DNA of 64,000 bases, taken from Pseudomonas fluorescens (GTDB taxonomy: Bacteria; Pseudomonadota; Gammaproteobacteria; Pseudomonadales; Pseudomonadaceae). The stretch covers positions 1-64,000 of the forward strand of contig NZ_CABVHK010000016.1 of assembly GCF_902497785.1 (NCBI RefSeq), in the 5' to 3' direction. Below, one piece after another: positions 51,145 through 58,209 of the stretch (the first letter of the stretch is position 1; every line of letters begins with the position of its first letter). Position numbers and translations under genes: made by a program. The notes below the pieces were generated by a model. The model saw only the letters and a list, made by a program, of their open reading frames with translations. It was not told the DNA's origin and did not search any database.

Positions 51145-52293
51145 TCAGAACGCGCTGCGGAATATCTCCTCGATTTGCCGCTGGTCCGCGGCACGCGGGT
51201 TGGTCACGCCGCAGGCATCTTTCAACGCGTTGGTGGCGAGGGTGGGAATGTCGTTGAGCCGGGCACCGAGTTCGCGCAAGCCGGCGGGTATTTCCACGTC
51301 TTTGGCCAGGCTGCGAATGGCCGTGATGGCAGCCTGGGCGCCTTCTTCCGGGCTGAAACCGCGGATGTCGGCGCCCATTGCGTGGGCCACGTCCCTCAGA
51401 CGGTCGGCGCAGACCAGCGCATTGAAGCTCTGTACGTGAGGCAGGAGCACTGCGTTGCACACGCCGTGCGGCAGGTCGTAGAAACCACCCAGTTGGTGGG
51501 CCATGGCGTGGACAAAACCCAGGGACGCGTTGTTGAACGCCATGCCCGCGAGGAACTGCGCATAAGCCATGTTTTCCCGCGCGGCCATGTCGCTGCCGTC
51601 GCGCACGGCCAGGCGCAGGTTATTGCTGATCAGCGTGATCGCCTTGAGCGCGCAGGCATCGGTGATCGGGTTGGCCGCCGTGGACACGTAGGCTTCGATG
51701 GCATGGGTCAGTGCGTCCATGCCAGTGGCCGCCGTCAGGCTTTTGGGCATGGCAACCATCAGTGCCGGATCGTTGACCGACAACAGCGGTGTGACGTTGC
51801 GGTCGACGATGGCCATTTTCACGTGACGGATTTCGTCAGTGATGATGCAGAAACGCGTCATCTCGCTGGCGGTGCCGGCAGTGGTGTTGATGGCGATCAG
51901 CGGCAGTTGCGGTTTGCTCGACTGATCGACGCCTTCGTAGTCGCGGATCTGCCCGCCATTGGTCGCGCACAACGCGATGCCTTTGGCGCAGTCGTGGGGC
52001 GAACCACCGCCCAGCGACACCACGAAATCACAGCGACTTTCCAGAAGCAGGCCCAGGCCACATTCGACGTTGGCGGTGGTCGGATTCGGCCGGGCACCGT
52101 CGAAGATCACCGAGTCGATGTCCTGCATCGCCAGTTTCTCGGCAATCATTGCTGCCACGCCAGCCTTGGCCAGCCCGGCGTCGGTGACGATCAGCGCCTT
52201 GCTGAAACCGTACTTGCGAATGGCGTCCATGGCTTCGTCGAGGCAACCGATGCCCATGATGTTCACGGCAGGGATGAAAAACGTGCTGGTCAC
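51145..52293 (-). CDS. iron-containing alcohol dehydrogenase
   Basis: A 382-residue group III (Fe-dependent) dehydrogenase. NAD-binding motif GGGSPHDCAKG (about 96-106), metal-binding HAIEAYVSTAANPITD and GFVHAMAHQLGGFYDLPHGVCNAVLLPH with its histidines. Family members include ethanol, propanediol and methanol dehydrogenases. Substrate not predictable here. Confidence 0.9.
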   Translation of the reverse strand: MTSTFFIPAVNIMGIGCLDEAMDAIRKYGFSKALIVTDAGLAKAGVAAMIAEKLAMQDIDSVIFDGARPNPTTANVECGLGLLLESRCDFVVSLGGGSPHDCAKGIALCATNGGQIRDYEGVDQSSKPQLPLIAINTTAGTASEMTRFCIITDEIRHVKMAIVDRNVTPLLSVNDPALMVAMPKSLTAATGMDALTHAIEAYVSTAANPITDACALKAITLISNNLRLAVRDGSDMAARENMAYAQFLAGMAFNNASLGFVHAMAHQLGGFYDLPHGVCNAVLLPHVQSFNALVCADRLRDVAHAMGADIRGFSPEEGAQAAITAIRSLAKDVEIPAGLRELGARLNDIPTLATNALKDACGVTNPRAADQRQIEEIFRSAF

Positions 52294-52444
52294 GGGCGAA
52301 TCTCCAAGTCTGGGCCGATCGGTCGTTCGATGGGCGGATACCTACAGGATCAACCCATGGACCAGGCGTTAACTTGATCTGGCTCAAGACCTGGTCGTGA
52401 TAAAGTCGCCGCCCATCCGACCTTTTGCTTTTTGAGACGCCGCA

Positions 52445-53464
52445 ATGACCGATTTCCAGGATGTCGATGCCCAACTTGAAGACTGGAACGCCTTGCGCGC
52501 CACCGCCTCATTCAGCGGTCTGCTGGTGGGTAACGGTGCCAGCCGCGCGGTGTGGGATGATTTCGGCTACGACTCGCTGTTCGAAAACGCCCGCACCGTC
52601 GAGGAAAAACCGCTCAGCCAATCCGAGTTGAGTGTGTTCGATGCAATGCACACGCGCAGTTTCGAGCAAGTGTTGAGCGCGCTGAAAATCACCAGCCGCG
52701 TGAACAAGGCGCTGGCCGTCAGTTCCGCCGCGCCGCGCAATCGCTATTACGCGATCAAGGAAGCGCTGATCAACACCGTGCACGCGGTGCACATCCCGTG
52801 GCGACTGGTGGTGCCTGCGACGCTGGCGACCATCCATGAAGAACTGACCCGCTACCGGACGGTGTTCACCACCAACTATGACTTGCTCAATTACTGGGCA
52901 ATCCAGCATCAGCCCGAGGCGATCACCGATCTGTTCCAGGGCGCCGAACCGGGCTTTGACCTGAGCGCCACGGCGACCGATAAAACCCGCTTGCTGTACC
53001 TGCACGGCGGTTTGCATCTGGTGCGCAACCAGGACGGCACGGCGCGCAAACTGATGTCGACCGAAGGCACATTGCTGGGCAGTTTTGCGATCAACAACAC
53101 GATCAAGACGCTGGATGATGTGCCGCTATTTGTGAACGAAGGGCCGAGCGCGGACAAGCTCAAGACCATTCGCAGTTCGGATTATCTGTCGTTTTGCTAT
53201 GACCAGTTGTTGGGTCACGGCGAGGGCTTGTGCGTGTTTGGGCATGCGTTGGGTGAGCAAGACAGCCACATCATTCATGCGCTGCGCCAGGCGCAACCGA
53301 AGGTGGTGGCGATCTCGATTTATCCGCGCAGTAAGGCGTTTATTCAGCATCAGAAGCGGCATTACGCGAAGGTGTTTGAAGGGACCGGGTCAGAACTGCG
53401 GTTCTTCGATTCGAAGACGCATGGGTTGGGCAGCCCGAAGCTTACCGTTCCTGTCGAGGTTTAG
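52445..53464 (+). CDS. DUF4917 (SIR2-like) protein
   Basis: A 339-residue protein with SIR2-like features: FSGLLVGNGASRAVWDDFGYDSLF at the N-terminus resembles a nucleotide-binding glycine loop, VFTTNYDLLNYW is the SIR2 TTNYD motif, and LLYLHGGLHL carries the catalytic-type histidine. FGHALGEQDSHIIHAL follows. SIR2 domains of this kind act as NADases or NAD-binding sensors in several anti-phage systems. No partner gene is adjacent. Function not shown. Confidence 0.75.
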   Translation: MTDFQDVDAQLEDWNALRATASFSGLLVGNGASRAVWDDFGYDSLFENARTVEEKPLSQSELSVFDAMHTRSFEQVLSALKITSRVNKALAVSSAAPRNRYYAIKEALINTVHAVHIPWRLVVPATLATIHEELTRYRTVFTTNYDLLNYWAIQHQPEAITDLFQGAEPGFDLSATATDKTRLLYLHGGLHLVRNQDGTARKLMSTEGTLLGSFAINNTIKTLDDVPLFVNEGPSADKLKTIRSSDYLSFCYDQLLGHGEGLCVFGHALGEQDSHIIHALRQAQPKVVAISIYPRSKAFIQHQKRHYAKVFEGTGSELRFFDSKTHGLGSPKLTVPVEV

Positions 53465-53481
53465 CGGCAACGCTACTTACG

Positions 53482-53576
53482 CCATCGCGGGCAAGCCCGC
53501 TCCCACAGGGATTGATGTCGATCACCCTGGAGTGGTCAAACACATAATCTGTGGGAGCGGGCTTGCCCGCGATGGC
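53482..53576. repeat. REP pair (family B), reversed order
   Basis: CCATCGCGGGCAAGCCCGCTCCCACA then TGTGGGAGCGGGCTTGCCCG, in the order opposite to most pairs, between convergent genes. Confidence 0.88.
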
Positions 53577-53591
53577 GTCGGAACAGTCACC

Positions 53592-54134
53592 TCATTCCTC
53601 CGCGCTATGCACCACCACCAGCAACTGCGCCTGTACCTCACCCACCGACCGGATCCGGTGCGGCTTCTGCGCGTTGAAATGCAGCGCATCGCCGCGCTCG
53701 AGCAGTACGCGCTCGTTCATGAAATCCACTTCCACCTGCCCTTCGTGGACAAACAAAAACTCTTCCCCAAGGTGTTCCTTGAAGGCTTTGTCGACGAATT
53801 CAAACGGTGGATAAATGATGAACGGCAGCAGACTGCGCTCACTGACTTGATGCGCCAGCACCGCATATCCGGCGCTCTCATCGCTGGCCGCCAATGACTG
53901 CCGATCGAGGCTTCGCACCAGGCTGTAACTGTCGAGGCTGACGTTGTCTTCGGAAAACAGTTCCTCGACCTTCACGTTCAGCGCCTTCGCCAGTTTCAGG
54001 GCGGCGGCGATCGACGGTGTGTTCAACCCGCGCTCGACTTTCGACAGATAACTCTTGGTCATGCCGGATTTTTCGGCCAGGGCCTCGAGCGTCACGCCAA
54101 GTTTTTTCCTGAGTAATTTCAAGCGGATAGACAT
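53592..54134 (-). CDS. XRE family regulator with cupin domain
   Basis: A 180-residue regulator. N-terminal helix-turn-helix (about 5-60, LGVTLEALAEKSGMTKSYLSKVERG) and C-terminal cupin (about 105-178) that may bind a small ligand. Divergent from the aldolase-lyase pair, with a perfect palindrome between them that it probably binds. Confidence 0.88.
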   Translation of the reverse strand: MSIRLKLLRKKLGVTLEALAEKSGMTKSYLSKVERGLNTPSIAAALKLAKALNVKVEELFSEDNVSLDSYSLVRSLDRQSLAASDESAGYAVLAHQVSERSLLPFIIYPPFEFVDKAFKEHLGEEFLFVHEGQVEVDFMNERVLLERGDALHFNAQKPHRIRSVGEVQAQLLVVVHSAEE

Positions 54135-54179
54135 GTAGACCGATTAATCCATGACGAAAGCGACGAGGTGTCCTTGCTA

Positions 54180-54216
54180 ATGACACCTTGTGTCATATAG
54201 CCTTGTTTGTGTCATT
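54180..54216. promoter_or_regulatory. operator for the XRE-cupin regulator
   Basis: A perfect inverted repeat ATGACAC-CTT-GTGTCAT (54180-54196) and another half-site TGTGTCATT (54208-54216) lie between the divergent genes. The position suits control of both. Confidence 0.7.
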
Positions 54217-54243
54217 TGCGTGAAAACATTCGAGGACACTGAT

Positions 54244-55026
54244 ATGGCGAAGACCTTAGCACTCCCCAAAGATCAACTGGTGAAGCAAGCGCTGAACCAG
54301 ATGCAAAATACCCTGGCGGATAATACGTGGACTGACCGGCAAAAGCTGGCCCTGACCTGCCGGATTCTGTTCGAAAACGGTCACGACTCCGGCCTGGCCG
54401 GACAAATCACCGCCCGTGGCCCGCAGCCGGGCACTTACTACACTCAACAACTGGGACTGGGTTTCGACGAGATCACCGCGAGCAATCTGCTGCTGGTCAA
54501 CGAAGACCTGGAAGTGCTTGAAGGCCACGGCATGCCCAACCCGGCCAACCGTTTCCATAGCTGGGTGTACCGCGCCCGACCGGACGTGAATTGCATCATT
54601 CACACGCACCCGACCCACGTCGCGGCGCTGTCGATGCTCGAAGTACCGTTGCAGATTTCCCACATGGACCTCTGCCCGCTCTACGACGATTGCGCGTTTC
54701 TCGAAGGCTGGCCAGGTGTGCCGGTGGGTAATGAAGAAGGCGAACTGATTGCCGGCGCCCTGGGCGACAAACGGGCGATCTTGCTCTCGCACCACGGTCA
54801 GTTGTCCACCGGCACGACTATCGAGGAAGCCTGTGTCATCGCGCAACTGATCGAACGCGCAGCCCGGCTGCAACTGCTGGCGATGAGTGCCGGGACCATC
54901 AAGCCGATCATTCCGGCACTGGGCCGTGAAGCCCATGACTGGATCGCCCGGCCGAAACGCCACGCCGCCGCGTTCAACTACTACGCTCGGCAGAACCTGC
55001 GTCAACACGCCGATTGCCTGAACTGA
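54244..55026 (+). CDS. class II aldolase/adducin family protein
   Basis: A 260-residue zinc-dependent class II aldolase fold. The metal-binding HTHPTH motif and LLSHHGQLSTG histidine are present. Relatives act as fuculose-phosphate aldolase, decarboxylase or isomerase. It is coupled to a DapA-like lyase gene 29 bases downstream. Substrate unknown. Start at 54244 follows GAGGA; an upstream ATG at 54190 lies in the operator. Confidence 0.86.
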   Translation: MAKTLALPKDQLVKQALNQMQNTLADNTWTDRQKLALTCRILFENGHDSGLAGQITARGPQPGTYYTQQLGLGFDEITASNLLLVNEDLEVLEGHGMPNPANRFHSWVYRARPDVNCIIHTHPTHVAALSMLEVPLQISHMDLCPLYDDCAFLEGWPGVPVGNEEGELIAGALGDKRAILLSHHGQLSTGTTIEEACVIAQLIERAARLQLLAMSAGTIKPIIPALGREAHDWIARPKRHAAAFNYYARQNLRQHADCLN

Positions 55027-55055
55027 ATCCAGACCTTTTTGTACGGAGAGACCCC

Positions 55056-55943
55056 ATGTCCACGACAAACATTCACGGCATCATCGGCTACACCATCACC
55101 CCGTTCACCGCCAATGGCGAAGGCGTTGATCTCGACGCGCTCGGGCGTTCCATCGACCGCCTGATCGACGGCGGCGTCCACTCCATCGCCCCGCTGGGCA
55201 GTACCGGCGAAGGCGCATACCTGAGCGACGCAGAATGGGATCAGGTCAGCGAATTCAGTATCAAGCATGTGGCCAAACGGGTGCCGACCATCGTCAGCGT
55301 GTCCGACCTGACCACCGCCAAAGCGGTCCGCCGCGCACGTTTCGCCGAAGCGCACGGCGCCGATGTGGTGATGGTGCTGCCGACGTCCTACTGGAAACTC
55401 AGCGAAGCGGAAATCCTCGCTCACTACCGTGCCATCGGTGACAGCATCGGCGTGCCGATCATGCTCTACAACAACCCCGCCACCAGCGGCACCGACATGT
55501 CGGTGGACCTGATCCTGCGCATCGTCAACAGCGTGGACAACGTGACCATGGTCAAGGAGAGCACTGGCGACATCCAGCGCATGCACCAGTTGCAACGGCT
55601 GGGCGAAGGTCAGGTGCCGTTTTACAACGGCTGCAATCCGTTGGCGCTGGAAGCTTTTGCGGCGGGCGCGAAAGGCTGGTGCACGGCGGCGCCGAACCTG
55701 ATTCCGCAGCTCAATCTCGACCTGTATGAAGCGGTGTTGGCCAACGATTTGAGCAAGGCGCGGGAGTTGTTCTATCGCCAGTTGCCGCTGCTCGATTTCA
55801 TTTTGAAGGGCGGCTTGCCCGCAACCATCAAGGCCGGCCTACGCGCGACCGGGCTGGAAGTCGGGGACCCGCGGTTGCCGGTGTTTCCACTGGGCGAGGC
55901 CGGGATCGGTCAATTGCAGACACTGTTGAACGCATTGCGCTGA
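55056..55943 (+). CDS. dihydrodipicolinate synthase (DapA) family lyase
   Basis: A 295-residue (beta/alpha)8 class I aldolase. Schiff-base lysine K167 (MVKESTGD), tyrosine in MLYNNP (Y138) and the LGSTGEG pyruvate-binding loop are all present. A true dapA lies at the left edge of this window, so this copy probably serves a catabolic aldol reaction with the adjacent class II aldolase. Start at 55056, after GGAG. Confidence 0.87.
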   Translation: MSTTNIHGIIGYTITPFTANGEGVDLDALGRSIDRLIDGGVHSIAPLGSTGEGAYLSDAEWDQVSEFSIKHVAKRVPTIVSVSDLTTAKAVRRARFAEAHGADVVMVLPTSYWKLSEAEILAHYRAIGDSIGVPIMLYNNPATSGTDMSVDLILRIVNSVDNVTMVKESTGDIQRMHQLQRLGEGQVPFYNGCNPLALEAFAAGAKGWCTAAPNLIPQLNLDLYEAVLANDLSKARELFYRQLPLLDFILKGGLPATIKAGLRATGLEVGDPRLPVFPLGEAGIGQLQTLLNALR

Positions 55944-55964
55944 CTTCGGGCTTACCAAAAAAAC

Positions 55965-56054
55965 TGTGGGAGCGAGCTTGCTCGCGATAGCGGATTTGCA
56001 TTCAACACCTTTGTTGAATGCAATGACCTCATCGCGAGCAAGCTCGCTCCCACA
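55965..56054. repeat. REP doublet (family B)
   Basis: Inverted TGTGGGAGCGAGCTTGCTCG units between convergent lyase and yegP genes. Confidence 0.9.
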
Positions 56055-56083
56055 GGGATTTGTGTTGAGTCTGAAAGGGGTGG

Positions 56084-56428
56084 TTAAAGCACCGGCAAGG
56101 TCTTGTCCTTGATCACTGTCGTCGGGCCGTTGGTTTTCACGCTGGCAATGCCTTTGTCCCGGGCGGCATCGGAGGAATAGGCTTCGCTGCTGCCGATGAT
56201 TTCGTGGTTGCCTGCCTTGAGGTTGAAGTACGGCTGACCGTCCCTGGTGGTCTTTTTCTCGTAGCGGTCATCCAGCGGGCTGTTCTTCTGCACCGAAGCA
56301 ATGCCACCTTCAGCGGCGCTGCGGGTGGTGTAGTGCTCGCTGTTCAGAATGGGTTCGGCATTCGCCGCTTTCAGCACGAAACGAAACTGGCCGTTGCTGG
56401 TTTTGCTCAACTCGTACCATCCAGACAT
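56084..56428 (-). CDS. YegP family protein (DUF1508 repeats)
   Basis: A 114-residue protein with two DUF1508 repeats (about 3-50 and 55-105), each with GQFRF/GQPYFNLKA, then a helix with AAxxGIASVxxN. Function unknown. The start at 56428 (MSGWYELSKTSNGQF) is the family start; a longer frame to 56596 is rejected. Confidence 0.88.
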   Translation of the reverse strand: MSGWYELSKTSNGQFRFVLKAANAEPILNSEHYTTRSAAEGGIASVQKNSPLDDRYEKKTTRDGQPYFNLKAGNHEIIGSSEAYSSDAARDKGIASVKTNGPTTVIKDKTLPVL

Positions 56429-56533
56429 GGTGCTGCTCCTGTCGATTGATCCAACGAATGTTGCCTGACAGTAAAGACCGTTCACGGGGTTTATCCACTG
56501 TAAGACGGTGGCACACATTGGCAGAAGACAAAT

Positions 56534-56552
56534 AACAATAATTCTCGATATC
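56534..56552 (+). promoter_or_regulatory. candidate Fur box upstream of the FecI-type sigma gene
   Basis: AACAATAATTCTCGATATC matches the 19-base Fur consensus GATAATGATAATCATTATC at 12 positions. It lies about 45 bases before the sigma gene. This fits iron control of a heme-uptake regulator. Confidence 0.5.
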
Positions 56553-56594
56553 ATTCGCGACTTTTGACGCCGCGCTTCGTTATCAAGGATTTTC

Positions 56595-57131
56595 ATGCCT
56601 CGTCTAACGCCCGACCCGCTGTCGGCTGACTTCTTTCGCCGGTTCTACGGGGACATCCTGCATTACCTGCGCAAACGCACGGACAACCCCAGCGACGCGG
56701 CGGACATGACGCAAGATGTCTTCACTCAATGGCTGGACTACGACGACCGGGCCAAGGTCGAGCAGCCGCGGGCATTCCTGTTTCAGATGGCGCGCAACCT
56801 GCTGCGCGATCACTGGCGCCGGCAAAAGGTGCGCAATAGCGTGCAGTCCGGCCACGACAGCGACCCGGAACCCGTCACTGACGACCATCACGACCCGATG
56901 GCCGGAGCCCAACGCATGCAACGTCTGGAACACCTCAAAGGCGTGCTCGCCGAGCTCTCGCCACGCCGCCGCGAAGCCCTTATGCTGCACCGCTTCGAGG
57001 GCCTGAGTCAGGCGCAGATTGCCGAGCGCATGGGCATTTCCCTGAGCATGGTGGAAAAACACATCGCTTTCGCCCTGCTGCATTGCAAGCGACGCCTGGA
57101 TCACGAGAACGGCAGGGAGCAGGCACAATGA
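56595..57131 (+). CDS. FecI-type ECF sigma factor
   Basis: A 178-residue ECF sigma factor. Region 2 (about 10-75, DMTQDVFTQWLDYDDRAKVEQPRAFLFQMARNLLRDHWRR) and region 4 (about 105-165, RRREALMLHRFEGLSQAQIAERMGISLSMVEKH) are typical of iron-starvation sigmas. It ends on the FecR start (ATGA overlap). It probably drives the downstream receptor gene. Confidence 0.92.
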   Translation: MPRLTPDPLSADFFRRFYGDILHYLRKRTDNPSDAADMTQDVFTQWLDYDDRAKVEQPRAFLFQMARNLLRDHWRRQKVRNSVQSGHDSDPEPVTDDHHDPMAGAQRMQRLEHLKGVLAELSPRRREALMLHRFEGLSQAQIAERMGISLSMVEKHIAFALLHCKRRLDHENGREQAQ

Positions 57132-58087
57132 ATCGCCCTCACGACATCGACAGCGACCTGCCCGATGACAACATCGAAACCCAGGCGGCCGTCTGGTTTG
57201 TGCGCAATCGCGAAGATCACAGTGGCGTCCATCGCCAGGCGTTCGAGCAGTGGCTCAGCGTGCCCGGGCACGCCAAGGCTTACCACGCCTTCGATCACCT
57301 GTGGGCCGATCTGGCGGAACTCCAGCACTCGAACAAACCGTTGCCCATCACCCCGCGCCGCCCATCCAAAGGCTGGCGCCCTGCGCTGGCCATCGCTGCG
57401 GCGCTGGTGTGCGCCGTGCTGGCGTTGAATCTCGGCACGCCCCACGGCGTCTACCAGCAACAGATCGCCGCGCAGTCGCACGGCGTGCGCACTTTCAAGT
57501 TGCCCGACGGCAGCACCCTGTCGGTCAATGCCAATACCCGGCTGCGGGTCGATTTCAACAACCAGCAACGTCGGCTTTACCTCGAACAGGGTCAGCTTTA
57601 CCTCGACGTCGCACCCGACAAAGAACGCCCGCTCTGGGTGCATGCGGGCGATTCGACGGTGCGCGTGGTCGGCACCGGTTTCGATGTGCGTCGCGGCGAA
57701 AAACAACTGGTGGTCAGTGTCGCCCATGGCCAGGTCGACTTCGTCGCGAACAGCAAAACCCACGTCCTGCTCGGCGCGCAACAACAGGCTTCGCTTGACC
57801 TGGCCAGCGGCGCATTGCAACAGCAGACGCTGGCAGAGGAGCAAGTGGCCGACTGGCGCAGCGGGCACCTGGCGTTTCGCAATCGGGAACTGGCGAGTCT
57901 GATCGACGAACTGAACCTGTATCGCGCTCGCCCGGTGTTATTGGCCGATCCGAAGCTGGGGCGTTTCAAGGTGTCTGGCAACCTCGACGTCAATGACCCC
58001 GATACGCTGCTCAACGCGCTGCCAGCACTGATTCCGGTAAAAACCGTCGTCCTCGCTGACGGCCAACTACGTATCGAGGCTCGCTGA
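57128..58087 (+). CDS. FecR family anti-sigma/sigma regulator
   Basis: A 319-residue inner-membrane protein. It has an N-terminal FecR-type cytoplasmic domain (DUF4880, about 15-60), a transmembrane helix (about 85-105), and a periplasmic FecR domain with GTGFDVRRG and HLAFRNRELASLIDELN. It passes the signal from the TonB receptor STN domain to the sigma factor. Confidence 0.92.
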   Translation: MNRPHDIDSDLPDDNIETQAAVWFVRNREDHSGVHRQAFEQWLSVPGHAKAYHAFDHLWADLAELQHSNKPLPITPRRPSKGWRPALAIAAALVCAVLALNLGTPHGVYQQQIAAQSHGVRTFKLPDGSTLSVNANTRLRVDFNNQQRRLYLEQGQLYLDVAPDKERPLWVHAGDSTVRVVGTGFDVRRGEKQLVVSVAHGQVDFVANSKTHVLLGAQQQASLDLASGALQQQTLAEEQVADWRSGHLAFRNRELASLIDELNLYRARPVLLADPKLGRFKVSGNLDVNDPDTLLNALPALIPVKTVVLADGQLRIEAR

Positions 58088-58092
58088 TACAA

Positions 58093-58135
58093 CCTCGCAT
58101 GAGAATATTTGTCATTCGCATGTGAGGTTTTTTTT
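58093..58135 (+). terminator. terminator hairpin between the FecR and receptor genes, overlapping a Fur-like site
   Basis: CCTCGCATG (58093-58101) pairs with CATGTGAGG (58119-58127), one mismatch-type pair, and a run of eight T follows. Inside it, 58101-58119 matches the Fur consensus at 12 of 19 positions. So the receptor gene probably has its own iron-controlled start downstream. Confidence 0.6.
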
Positions 58136-58209
58136 GCCTGCCCCGTCTTCCTCCGGTCTGCGTTCTTTACGCACACCTTTTTGGCCTTTCAGCCGCCCCG
58201 GGGGATTCA

